From: Verrucomicrobiia bacterium
GTDB taxonomy: Bacteria; Verrucomicrobiota; Verrucomicrobiia; CAIQCK01
DNA: 6,030 nucleotides
Assembly (NCBI GenBank): GCA_026417675.1
Contig: JAOACV010000185.1
Location: 1-6,030, forward strand
Direction: 5' to 3'
Shown: positions 1-5,456 of the stretch, piece after piece
Layout: the number at the start of each line of letters is the position of its first letter
Position numbering within the stretch: the first letter of the stretch is position 1
Made by a program: the position numbers and the translations under genes
The notes under the pieces: model-generated
Databases searched by the model: none
Told to the model about the DNA's origin: nothing
What the model saw: only the letters and a program-made list of their open reading frames with translations

Positions 1-33
1 TGAACCTGCCCCGATTTGATGGACACCTTGTGG
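1..33 (+). repeat. IS left terminal inverted repeat
   Basis: This is the left end of the IS3-family element and matches the reverse complement of bases 1219-1251 at 27 of 33 positions. Mismatches lie at positions 3-6 and 18-19 from the tip; the inner 14 bases (TGGACACCTTGTGG) are identical. It probably carries the transposase binding site and the orfA promoter region. The tip is placed at base 1 because both arms then start with TG at the same distance from the shared core. An alternative tip at base 7 (TGCCCC) would also give TG ends. Confidence 0.85.
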
Positions 34-59
34 GAAGTGCGCTACCAACAGGAACCATC

Positions 60-410
60 ATGCCAACGACCCAATCCTCTCCCCCTCCTGCCCCCATGGG
101 GGCAGCCGCCGCCACCCCACCCAAACGCTACGACGAAGCCTTCAAACGGCAGGCTGTCGAAACCTGGATCCGCAGTGGCCAGCCCGGCACCCAAATCGCC
201 CGCGAACTCGGCATCAGCTATCCAGCCCTCAAAGACTGGAAACGCCGCTACTATGGTGATGCCACCCCCGCGCACGCCGATCTGGCCGCAGAGAACCGGC
301 GCCTCAAGATCGAATTGCAGCGCGTGCGCGAGCAACGTGACATTCTAAAAAAAACCTTGGGCATCCTCTCCGAACCACCCAAGACCGCTACCGCCGCGTC
401 GACGCCATGA
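60..410 (+). CDS. IS3-family transposase OrfA (HTH DNA-binding subunit)
   Basis: A protein of 116 residues that binds the IS ends. Residues 22-65 form the HTH_Tnp_1-type domain (KRYDEAFKRQAVE, then a turn around RELGISYPALKDWKRR). Residues 75-96 form a leucine zipper with heptad positions L75, L82, V89 and L96, used in IS3 elements for multimerisation. I chose the ATG at 60 because AGGA lies 6 nt upstream. A GTG at 30 in the same frame would add 10 residues, but it lies inside the terminal repeat and lacks a ribosome site. The stop codon overlaps the orfB ATG as ATGA. An A8 run near the 3' end allows -1 frameshifting to the OrfAB fusion, after residue 98. OrfA alone normally acts as a regulator of transposition. 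The frame looks intact. Confidence 0.88.
   Translation: MPTTQSSPPPAPMGAAAATPPKRYDEAFKRQAVETWIRSGQPGTQIARELGISYPALKDWKRRYYGDATPAHADLAAENRRLKIELQRVREQRDILKKTLGILSEPPKTATAASTP
347..353 (+). other. Programmed -1 ribosomal frameshift site (A_AAA_AAA)
   Basis: Eight adenines (347-354) lie in orfA in the phase A AAA AAA, the classic IS3-family slippery heptamer. A -1 slip moves ribosomes from the orfA frame into the orfB frame. The fused reading continues as N-L-G-H-P-L-R-T-T-Q-D-R-Y-R-R-V-D-A and then into the OrfB Met. The added DRYRRVD stretch resembles the conserved segment normally found just before the OrfB core, which supports this fusion. The expected OrfAB transposase is 98 + 282 = 380 residues. 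No downstream pseudoknot was worked out. Confidence 0.8.
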
Positions 411-1201
411 AATCAGACCATCCCATTGCCGCGCTCTGTGCCGCCTTGGAGGTGACCGCTTCGGGCTACTACGCCTGGCGGGGACGTGCGCCCAGTGCCC
501 GCGCTCAAGCCGATGCCGCCTTGCAAGCCGACATATGTGCCATTCACCAGGCGCATCGCCGCCGCTACGGCGCGCCGCGCATCCACGCCGAACTGCGCGC
601 CCGTGGCCAACGCCACAGTCGCAAACGCGTGGCCCGGTTGATGTGCCACGCCGGCCTGCGCGGCTTGTGCGCCCGACGATTCGTGCCCCGCACCACCGAC
701 AGCCGGCACACCTACCCGATTGCTCCCAACCGCTTGGCCGCCCACGCGCCGCCGACCGGCCCCAACCCAATCTGGGTCGCCGATCTGACCTACGTGCCGA
801 CGGCGACCGGCTGGCTCTACGTCGCGGTGATCATGGCCCTCTACAGCCGCCGCATCATCGGATGGGCGGCCGGCCAGAGTCTAGCCACCGCCACCGTGCT
901 GGCCGCGCTGCGGATGGCGTTGCAGCATCGCCGCCCGCCGCGCGGTTTGCTCTACCACACCGATCGGGGCGTCCAATACGCCAGTGTCGAACACCGGGAA
1001 GTCCTGGCCGCCGTTGGGATCGAGCCGAGCATGAGTCGGGTGGGCAACCCCTACGACAACGCTGCCATGGAAAGCTTCACGGAGGCCGCCCATGCGACGG
1101 CCGACTTCGTGGATTACGTCGAACGCTACTACAACCGCCGGCGCCGCCACAGCGCGTTGGGTTATCAAACACCGCTGGACTTCGAAACCCATGTCCACTA
1201 A
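407..1201 (+). CDS. IS3-family transposase OrfB (DDE integrase), probably defective
   Basis: The catalytic part of the IS3 transposase, 264 residues from the ATG that overlaps the orfA stop; it is normally made as an OrfAB frameshift fusion. Residues 40-90 resemble the HTH_21 region (RRRYGAPRIHAEL). The rve core follows: D126 in WVADLTY, D186 in HTDRG and E222 in AMESF, with 35 residues between the last two, as expected for D-D(35)E. The C-terminus YYNRRRRHSALGYQTP is typical. Two oddities stand out. After MESF the family normally has about 15-20 residues (F..LK.E.V... region) before the T.AEA..DYIE.FYN segment, and these are absent here, including the conserved Lys/Arg seven residues after the catalytic Glu. 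The usual DL(Y/F)SRR also reads ALYSRR (A144). The frame is open, so this is an in-frame lesion. I infer low or no activity. Confidence 0.9.
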   Translation: MKSDHPIAALCAALEVTASGYYAWRGRAPSARAQADAALQADICAIHQAHRRRYGAPRIHAELRARGQRHSRKRVARLMCHAGLRGLCARRFVPRTTDSRHTYPIAPNRLAAHAPPTGPNPIWVADLTYVPTATGWLYVAVIMALYSRRIIGWAAGQSLATATVLAALRMALQHRRPPRGLLYHTDRGVQYASVEHREVLAAVGIEPSMSRVGNPYDNAAMESFTEAAHATADFVDYVERYYNRRRRHSALGYQTPLDFETHVH

Positions 1202-1218
1202 ACCTCAACCCATGCACT

Positions 1219-1251
1219 CCACAAGGTGTCCAAAAAATCGGGGCAATCCCA
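1219..1251 (-). repeat. IS right terminal inverted repeat
   Basis: Read on the minus strand this begins TGGGATTGCCCCGATTT and ends TGGACACCTTGTGG, matching the left repeat at 27 of 33 positions. It starts 17 nt after the orfB stop, the usual compact arrangement. It sets the right boundary of the element at 1251. Confidence 0.85.
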
Positions 1252-1318
1252 TCCTTGAGATAATCCGACAGGCTCCTAACCCAACCATCCGGTTCCTTCG
1301 CGTTGGCTCGGTCAGTGG

Positions 1319-1340
1319 GCGCCGGAAGACGGTCCGGCGC
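1319..1340. other. Perfect 8-bp hairpin in the IS-permease intergenic region
   Basis: GCGCCGGA (1319-1326) pairs with TCCGGCGC (1333-1340) around the 6-nt loop AGACGG. It lies about 76 nt beyond the permease stop codon in the minus direction. No T-tract follows on either strand, so it is not a textbook intrinsic terminator; it could protect a 3' end or be incidental in GC-rich DNA. The rest of the 164-nt stretch 1252-1415 shows no gene I can support. Confidence 0.4.
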
Positions 1341-1393
1341 GTCCGGGGGCAAGCCTCGCAAGAGCACCGCGCCGCTGCGTGCGGGGATCCAAC

Positions 1394-1415
1394 AGCGACG
1401 TTTCTTTCTGTCGCT
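1394..1415 (-). terminator. Stem-loop directly after the permease stop (weak terminator candidate)
   Basis: AGCGAC (1394-1399) pairs with GTCGCT (1410-1415) around a 10-nt pyrimidine-rich (plus strand) loop. It starts at the base next to the permease TGA. The stem is short and the minus-strand sequence after it (GTTGGATCC) has no U-tract, so its role as a terminator is uncertain. Confidence 0.3.
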
Positions 1416-2684
1416 TCATCCCAGGGCCAGCAACATCGCCACACCCACCACCGTTGTGATCACCGTGATTGGCATGCCGAGCCTGGCGTAGTCCCAGAAA
1501 CCGACCTCGATGTGCGGCTTGGCCAACTCCACCACGATGACGTTGGCGACCGCGCCGAGCAACGTGAAGTTGCCCGCGAAGGTTGTGCTCAACGCCAGCA
1601 CTTTCCACATCAACTCCGGCTCGGCGAAGTTGCGAATCCATTGGCCGGCGACGAGCACAAACGGAACGTTGGAGAAGATGTTGGAGCCGACGGCCGCAAA
1701 CCACGTCAGGTTCCACGCCTGCGCTGTCGCGGTCGCGCCGAACAGAGGTTGGACCGACTGGTAAATCTGTTCGGGCAAGCGGGTCTCGCGCAGTCCTTCG
1801 ACGACGACAAACAACGCGGCGAAAAACAGCAGCAGATGCCAGTCCACGAGTTTCAGCACCACGTGCGTGTCCACGCGCGCCATGACCATCGCGAGCGATG
1901 CGCCCATCAGCGCGATCCACGCGACGTTGAGGCCGAAGTGGCGCTGAATCGGCTCGTCGAAGAAAAACGCCACCGTCACCACGCCGAAACAGACCAGCGT
2001 CTTGATCAACAGCGGCCGCTTCACTGGTGTCGGCGGCCGCGAGCCGGTTTCGATCCGCCCCCCGGCCAATATGCGTCGGCAGCCCCACCACAAAATCAAG
2101 CAGTCGAGCGCCAGACAAACCAAGCCCGCCGGCGCCATGCTGCGCAGGAAACGCGGATAGGGAATGCCGGAAAAGTGGCCGATGATCATGTTCTGCGGGT
2201 TGCCCGTCAGCGTCATCACGCTGCCAATGTTGGCCGAGGTGGCCAGCGCCATCAGATACGGAAACAGCGGCAGCCGGCCCCGCACGATGACCGCGATCAC
2301 CAGCGGCGTCATCAGCAGGCAGATGGTGTCGTTGACCAGCAGCGCCGACAGGATGCCCGACGCGAACACCAGCAGAAACAGCAACCGTTGCGGCGTGCGG
2401 GCGCGCAACAGAATCCAGTCCGCCGCCAGTTCAAAGAAACCCGCCAGATGCAAGTAGGCCGCCAGCAGCATCATGCCCAGCAGCAAGACAATCGTGTCCC
2501 AGTTGACGGCGCGATAGGCGTCCTCGATCTTCAGCACGCCGAAGCCGACCATGAGCACCGCGCCGAGCAGCGCCGAGGCGGGCCGGTTCAGCCGCAGCAC
2601 TTTCAACCGCCGCGAGCTGATCAGCACGTAGGTCACCGCAAAGATTGCGATGGCGACCCAATGATGGTTGACTATCGAAAACAT
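1416..2684 (-). CDS. SLC13 / ArsB-NhaD-type anion permease (CitMHS superfamily)
   Basis: An integral membrane protein of 422 residues with about 11-12 hydrophobic segments, the usual size for ion-transporter-superfamily permeases such as the E. coli YbiR type. The two inverted half-repeats show the expected substrate and cation loops. In the first half there is VNDT (118-120), then [16 protein letters not shown] (150-165). In the second half there is [10 protein letters not shown] (334-343), then [21 protein letters not shown] (366-386). The central loop (about 207-226) is hydrophilic and probably cytoplasmic. Family members export arsenite or cotransport sodium with sulfate, dicarboxylates or other anions. 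No arsR, arsC or other partner is nearby, so the substrate cannot be named. The start ATG at 2684 has only a weak GGGG just upstream. It is divergent from the alcohol dehydrogenase gene. Confidence 0.9.
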   Translation of the reverse strand: MFSIVNHHWVAIAIFAVTYVLISSRRLKVLRLNRPASALLGAVLMVGFGVLKIEDAYRAVNWDTIVLLLGMMLLAAYLHLAGFFELAADWILLRARTPQRLLFLLVFASGILSALLVNDTICLLMTPLVIAVIVRGRLPLFPYLMALATSANIGSVMTLTGNPQNMIIGHFSGIPYPRFLRSMAPAGLVCLALDCLILWWGCRRILAGGRIETGSRPPTPVKRPLLIKTLVCFGVVTVAFFFDEPIQRHFGLNVAWIALMGASLAMVMARVDTHVVLKLVDWHLLLFFAALFVVVEGLRETRLPEQIYQSVQPLFGATATAQAWNLTWFAAVGSNIFSNVPFVLVAGQWIRNFAEPELMWKVLALSTTFAGNFTLLGAVANVIVVELAKPHIEVGFWDYARLGMPITVITTVVGVAMLLALG

Positions 2685-2700
2685 GACCCCGGAAGCCTAA

Positions 2701-2740
2701 CGGGAACCAGCGCGATGATCAAACGCTTGCTGGCCTCCCG
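2701..2740. promoter_or_regulatory. Imperfect inverted repeat in the divergent promoter region
   Basis: The 68 nt between the permease start (2684) and the dehydrogenase start (2753) must hold the expression signals of both genes. Most of it folds as a nested inverted repeat: CGGGA (2701-2705) with TCCCG (2736-2740), CCAGC (2707-2711) with GCTGG (2729-2733), and GCG (2712-2714) with CGC (2724-2726), around the loop ATGATCAAA. The arms are interrupted by 1 x 2 nt and by a TT bulge. It may be an operator for a dimeric regulator shared by the divergent genes, or an RNA hairpin in the dehydrogenase leader. I could not identify convincing -35/-10 boxes. Confidence 0.35.
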
Positions 2741-2752
2741 GACTTGCAGATG

Positions 2753-3814
2753 ATGAAAGCGTGTCTCTTGCTCCAACCCGCGCCGATAGAGTCGCGGCCG
2801 CTGCAACTGGCCGAGATGGCGCCGCCGACACCGCGCGCGGACGAACTGTTGGTTCGCGTGCGCGCGTGCGCCGTCTGCCGCACCGATCTGCACGTGGCCG
2901 AGGGCGACCTGCCCGCGCGGCGCTCGCCGGTGATTCCCGGCCATCAAGTCGTCGGGGAAGTGGCCGCCTTGGGCGCGCAGGCGGAAGGATTCAAGGTCGG
3001 AGATCGGGTCGGCGTGGCGTGGCTCCATCGCGCCTGCGGCGCGTGCGGGTTCTGCGAGTCGGGCCGGGAAAACCTTTGCGACCGGGCCGAGTTCACCGGC
3101 TGGACCGCTCAGGGCGGTTACGCCGAATACGCCGTCGCGCCCGCGGTGTTCGCGTATCATTTGCCGGAAGGCTTCAACGACTTGCAGGTCGCGCCGCTGT
3201 TGTGCGCCGGCCTCATCGGCTACCGCGCGCTGGAGCACACCGGCATCGGCTCGGCCTCCGCGTGGAGAGGCGCGCGCGTGGGTTTCTACGGCTTCGGCGC
3301 GTCGGCGCACGTGGTCATTCAACTGGCGGTGGCGCGCGGCGCGGAGGTGTATGCGTTTTCTCGCGGCAAACACCACCAGGCCCTCGCGGCGGAACTGGGC
3401 GCGAAGTGGGTCGGCGGCGCGACCGACGAGGCGCCGGTGAAGCTCGACGCGGCCATCATGTTCGCCCCGGCGGGCGAGCTGGTGCCGGTGGCGCTGCGGG
3501 CTCTGGCCAAGGGCGGGACGCTGGTGCTGGCGGGCATTCACATGACGCGGCTGCCGGCGATGGACTACGCGCTCCTCTACGACGAACGGGTGATCCGCAG
3601 TGTGGCCAACAACACCCGCGCCGACGGCCGCGCGTTCTTGGCCGAGGCGGCGCGCATCCCGGTGCGGACGCATGTCCAGACGTTCCCGCTGGCGCAAGCC
3701 AACGAGGCGTTGATGGCGCTCAAGCACGGCGAGATTCGCGGCGCGGCGGCGCTGGTCACCCCCGCGCTGGCCTCCGCTTGTGCGGCCGCATCGCGGCCGC
3801 CGACAGGAGGCTGA
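2753..3814 (+). CDS. Zinc-dependent alcohol dehydrogenase family protein (MDR superfamily)
   Basis: A cytosolic NAD(P)-dependent medium-chain dehydrogenase/reductase of 353 residues, expected to interconvert an alcohol and an aldehyde or ketone; the substrate is unknown. Catalytic zinc ligands are C42 (AVCRTDLH), H64 (PGHQVVGE) and C151 (PLLCAGLIGYRAL). The structural zinc lobe is C95-x2-C98-x2-C101-x7-C109. The Rossmann fold starts at about residue 174 with GFYGFGASAHVVIQLA (G-x-G-x-x-A) and runs to AEVYAFSRG. The six cysteines and one histidine match what I recall of the uncharacterised TIGR02822-type family. I chose ATG 2753 (MKACLL); ATG 2750 and TTG 2744 are in frame and equally possible, and no strong ribosome site decides between them. 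The C-terminus extends about 17 residues past the usual RGAAALV end, ending next to the following gene's ribosome site. Confidence 0.92.
   Translation: MKACLLLQPAPIESRPLQLAEMAPPTPRADELLVRVRACAVCRTDLHVAEGDLPARRSPVIPGHQVVGEVAALGAQAEGFKVGDRVGVAWLHRACGACGFCESGRENLCDRAEFTGWTAQGGYAEYAVAPAVFAYHLPEGFNDLQVAPLLCAGLIGYRALEHTGIGSASAWRGARVGFYGFGASAHVVIQLAVARGAEVYAFSRGKHHQALAAELGAKWVGGATDEAPVKLDAAIMFAPAGELVPVALRALAKGGTLVLAGIHMTRLPAMDYALLYDERVIRSVANNTRADGRAFLAEAARIPVRTHVQTFPLAQANEALMALKHGEIRGAAALVTPALASACAAASRPPTGG
3782..3800 (+). other. Perfect GC hairpin just before the next gene's ribosome site
   Basis: Two copies of the self-complementary octamer GCGGCCGC (3782-3789 and 3793-3800) are separated by ATC, so the mRNA can form an 8-bp all-GC stem. 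It lies inside the last codons of the dehydrogenase gene and ends 4 nt before the AGGAGG of the following gene. It could slow ribosomes, tune translational coupling or stabilise the downstream transcript. It falls in the non-conserved C-terminal tail of the dehydrogenase. Confidence 0.45.
3805..3810 (+). promoter_or_regulatory. Perfect Shine-Dalgarno AGGAGG deciding the start at 3819
   Basis: AGGAGG lies 8 nt upstream of ATG 3819 and overlaps the last codons of the dehydrogenase gene. It rules out the upstream in-frame extension to 3780 and places the signal peptide at the N-terminus. No other gene in the window has so strong a site, which suggests the secreted protein is translated well in its own right. 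Confidence 0.85.
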
Positions 3815-3818
3815 TGCC

Positions 3819-4673
3819 ATGAACGCCGCGCGAACCTTTTTGTGGTTGTTCATCGCCATGGCTGTCGCGGGCGCCGCGGAAGCGGGCAAGACGCTGCGCA
3901 TCCAGGCTGGCCGCGGCAAGACCATTGAAATGCCCGACACCTCCGACGCCACGCGCGGGCTGGACTTGGCGAAGTTGAAGCCGGAGCTGCTCTACGAAAG
4001 CGACTTCTCCAAGCCGCTGAAGTTCGTCAAGGAGGCCGACCTGTTTACGGACGGCAGGCGCGCGCGCAAACCGGAGGGCGCGGACTGGGTGCTCGAGGGC
4101 AAGGCCAGCGCGCGCGTCGAGAATGGCCGGCTGTTTCTGAAGAACGATGCCGGCCACCTTGTGTTCTGGAACACGCGCGAGTTTCCCGCCGACCTGCTCA
4201 TCGAGTTCGGCGTGTCGCCGGCGGACTCGAACAGGGGCCTGAACATCGTCTTCTTCGCGGCCAAGGGCCGGGATGGCGGGAGCGTCTTCGATCTGAACCA
4301 GCCGATGCGGGATGGCGAGTTCAAGACCTACCACAGCGGCGCCATCAACTGCTACCACGTGTCCTATTGGGCGATGGGCGCAAGCGGCGAGGCGCGTGGC
4401 ACGTCGCACATCCGCAAGAACCACGGGTTTCACCTCGTGGCGATGGGCCGCGATTTCATCGCTGGCCAAGGTCCCGGCCCGCACCGCATTCGCATCCTCA
4501 AGCTCGGCAACCGGATTGAGGTCGAAGCCAACGGCAAGATCGAGGCGCGATGGGAGGACGACGGCAAGACGTTCGGCCCCGTGCTGAAGGAGGGCCACGT
4601 TGCCCTGCGCCAGATGGTCCACACCGGCGAGTGCAGCTACACGCATTTCAAGGTGTGGGCGGTGAGGCCGTGA
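3819..4673 (+). CDS. Secreted DUF1961 / YesU-like protein (concanavalin-type fold)
   Basis: A 284-residue protein with an apparent Sec signal peptide: positive N-terminus (R5), hydrophobic core FLWLFIAMAVAGAA, and likely cleavage after AEA at about residue 22. Residues 57-284 look like the DUF1961 family, whose known member is Bacillus subtilis YesU, a galectin-like beta-sandwich in the rhamnogalacturonan-use region. Visible features are LLYESDFSKPLKFV (57-70), FWNTREFPADLLIEFGV (116-132), YHSGAINCYHVSYWA (171-185), TSHIRKNHGFHLVA (195-208) and the closing strand YTHFKVWAV. The conserved Cys178 and aromatic cluster may form a sugar-binding face, but this is inference and no catalytic residues are established. 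It starts 4 nt after the dehydrogenase stop, so the two are cotranscribed. A periplasmic or extracellular carbohydrate-related role is likely; the enzymatic function is unknown. Confidence 0.8.
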   Translation: MNAARTFLWLFIAMAVAGAAEAGKTLRIQAGRGKTIEMPDTSDATRGLDLAKLKPELLYESDFSKPLKFVKEADLFTDGRRARKPEGADWVLEGKASARVENGRLFLKNDAGHLVFWNTREFPADLLIEFGVSPADSNRGLNIVFFAAKGRDGGSVFDLNQPMRDGEFKTYHSGAINCYHVSYWAMGASGEARGTSHIRKNHGFHLVAMGRDFIAGQGPGPHRIRILKLGNRIEVEANGKIEARWEDDGKTFGPVLKEGHVALRQMVHTGECSYTHFKVWAVRP

Positions 4674-4768
4674 AGCGTAAAGGGTAAAACCCGAAAGGCT
4701 GCGCGCGAGCCTTGCCGCCGGCGGCGGAGAACGCGATCCATCCAGGCTTGTGGGGGTAAGGCGGCTGT
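4674..4768. terminator. Convergent intergenic region with a candidate terminator hairpin
   Basis: This 95-nt gap separates the convergent YesU-like gene and hisB. AAGGCT (4695-4700) pairs with AGCCTT (4708-4713) around GCGCGCG. Read on the minus strand, the stem is followed by TCGGGTTTTACCC, a partial T-rich run, so it may end the his transcript 56 nt after the hisB stop. A perfect palindrome GCCGCCGGCGGC (4714-4725) sits directly beside it, and a small GGGT-AAA-ACCC stem lies at 4682-4692. None is a strong classical terminator. No gene was found here. Confidence 0.35.
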
Positions 4769-5389
4769 TTATCGGCCCAAGGTGCCCTTGGTGCTCGGCA
4801 CGCCTTGGACGCGCGGGTCGCGCTGGCAGGCGATGTCGAGGGCTTTGGCGAGGGACTTGAAGACGCCTTCGATCATGTGGTGCGGGTCGCGGCCGGCTTG
4901 GATGACGATGTGCAGGTTCATTCCGGCGCTGTTGGCGAAGGCGCGCAGAAATTCCTCGACAAGCTGCGGCGTGAACCGCCGGCTGGCGGTGCGGCCGATG
5001 ACGGCGCCGCCGACCTTCAGCAGCCGCTCGCCTTCATAGACCAGCACGGGCCGGCCGCCGAAATCGAGCGTGGCCTCGACGCGCGCCTCGTCCATTGGCA
5101 CGCGCGACCAGCCGTAGCGCTTGATGCCGCGCTTGTCGCCGAGGGCCTGCGCAAACGCCTGGCCCAGCGCAATGCCGCAGTCCTCGACGGTGTGGTGAAA
5201 ATCAATCTCGATGTCGCCCTTGCAACGCAGTTTCAGGTCGCAGAGCGAGTGCTTGGCCAGCAGCGAAAGCATGTGGTCAAAAAATGGAATGCCGGTCTCC
5301 ACGTCGGCCTTGCCGCGGCCGTCGAGGTTGAGCGCGAGGTCAATCTTCGTCTCGGTGGTGTGGCGTCGGACTTTCGCGATGCGTTTCAT
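4769..5389 (-). CDS. hisB: Imidazoleglycerol-phosphate dehydratase (histidine biosynthesis)
   Basis: Converts imidazole glycerol phosphate to imidazole-acetol phosphate in the cytosol, a Mn-dependent step of histidine synthesis. It is a monofunctional 206-residue enzyme without the phosphatase domain fused in enterobacteria. Signature motifs are all present: ETGIPFFDHML (31-41), DFHHTVEDCGIALG (63-76), MDEARVE (99-105), GRDPHHMIEGVFKSLAKAL (166-184) and the C-terminal PSTKGTL (198-204). The metal-binding His and Glu residues of these motifs are intact. ATG 5389 is chosen because GGGAGAG lies 6-7 nt upstream and the protein then starts RIAKVRRHTTETKI as the family does; a longer open frame up to 5602 overlaps hisC and is not real. 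About 8-11 extra residues (AVIGRTASRRFTP, near 129-141) lie before LVEEFLRAFA compared with usual members. hisC lies 55 nt upstream. Confidence 0.97.
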   Translation of the reverse strand: MKRIAKVRRHTTETKIDLALNLDGRGKADVETGIPFFDHMLSLLAKHSLCDLKLRCKGDIEIDFHHTVEDCGIALGQAFAQALGDKRGIKRYGWSRVPMDEARVEATLDFGGRPVLVYEGERLLKVGGAVIGRTASRRFTPQLVEEFLRAFANSAGMNLHIVIQAGRDPHHMIEGVFKSLAKALDIACQRDPRVQGVPSTKGTLGR

Positions 5390-5437
5390 TTCATCTCTCC
5401 CATCAAGAAGCGACCTCTTGCAAGCGCCGCTGCGGTC

Positions 5438-5456
5438 GGGCGGTTCAAAACCGCCC
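5438..5456 (-). repeat. Perfect 8-bp palindrome over the hisC stop codon
   Basis: On the minus strand GGGCGGTT (5456-5449) and AACCGCCC (5445-5438) pair around TTG. The palindrome encodes the last two residues of HisC (Arg-Phe) and includes its TGA stop. No T-tract follows, and hisB begins 48 nt later, so it is more likely a REP-like dispersed repeat or an intercistronic mRNA-stabilising hairpin than a terminator. A second small palindrome CTTGCAAG lies at 5417-5424 in the same gap. Confidence 0.5.

Larger units (their letters stand above)
1..1251 (+). mobile_element. IS3-family insertion sequence, both ends present
   Basis: The element is bounded by 33-bp imperfect inverted repeats that both begin 5'-TG and share GCCCCGATTT and TGGACACCTTGTGG; 27 of 33 positions match. 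Inside are an OrfA with a helix-turn-helix and leucine zipper, and an OrfB with a DDE integrase core, in the -1 frame, with an A8 slippery run between them. This is the standard IS3-family layout, and the 1.25 kb size fits. From memory, the spacing from terminal TG to GGAC (24 nt) equals that at the end of IS150, so an IS150-like subgroup is plausible. The left end coincides with base 1, so no target duplication can be checked. The transposase appears damaged (see OrfB), so this copy may move only if another copy supplies transposase. Confidence 0.9.

Noticed and set aside
1416..2684. Assignment of the permease as arsenite exporter ArsB
   Set aside because: The superfamily fits, but no ars genes or arsenite-specific signature are visible, so only the broader family call is supported.
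1092..2753. A 553-codon open frame on the plus strand from inside the IS across the permease region
   Set aside because: It is antisense to the permease, begins inside the transposase in another frame, and its product is a low-complexity mix rich in R, Q and H with no domain, as expected for the shadow of a hydrophobic GC-rich gene.
2672..3952. A 426-codon minus-strand frame opposite the dehydrogenase
   Set aside because: The Arg/Ala/His-rich product has no recognisable motif, while the plus strand encodes a dehydrogenase with every zinc ligand and a Rossmann motif.
3756..4646. A 296-codon minus-strand frame opposite the YesU-like gene
   Set aside because: The plus frame has a signal peptide, a perfect ribosome site and family motifs; the minus frame has no such support.
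4682..4692. GGGT-AAA-ACCC as a terminator for the YesU-like gene
   Set aside because: The stem is only 4 bp with a 3-nt loop and no T-tract on the plus strand; it is too weak to call on its own.
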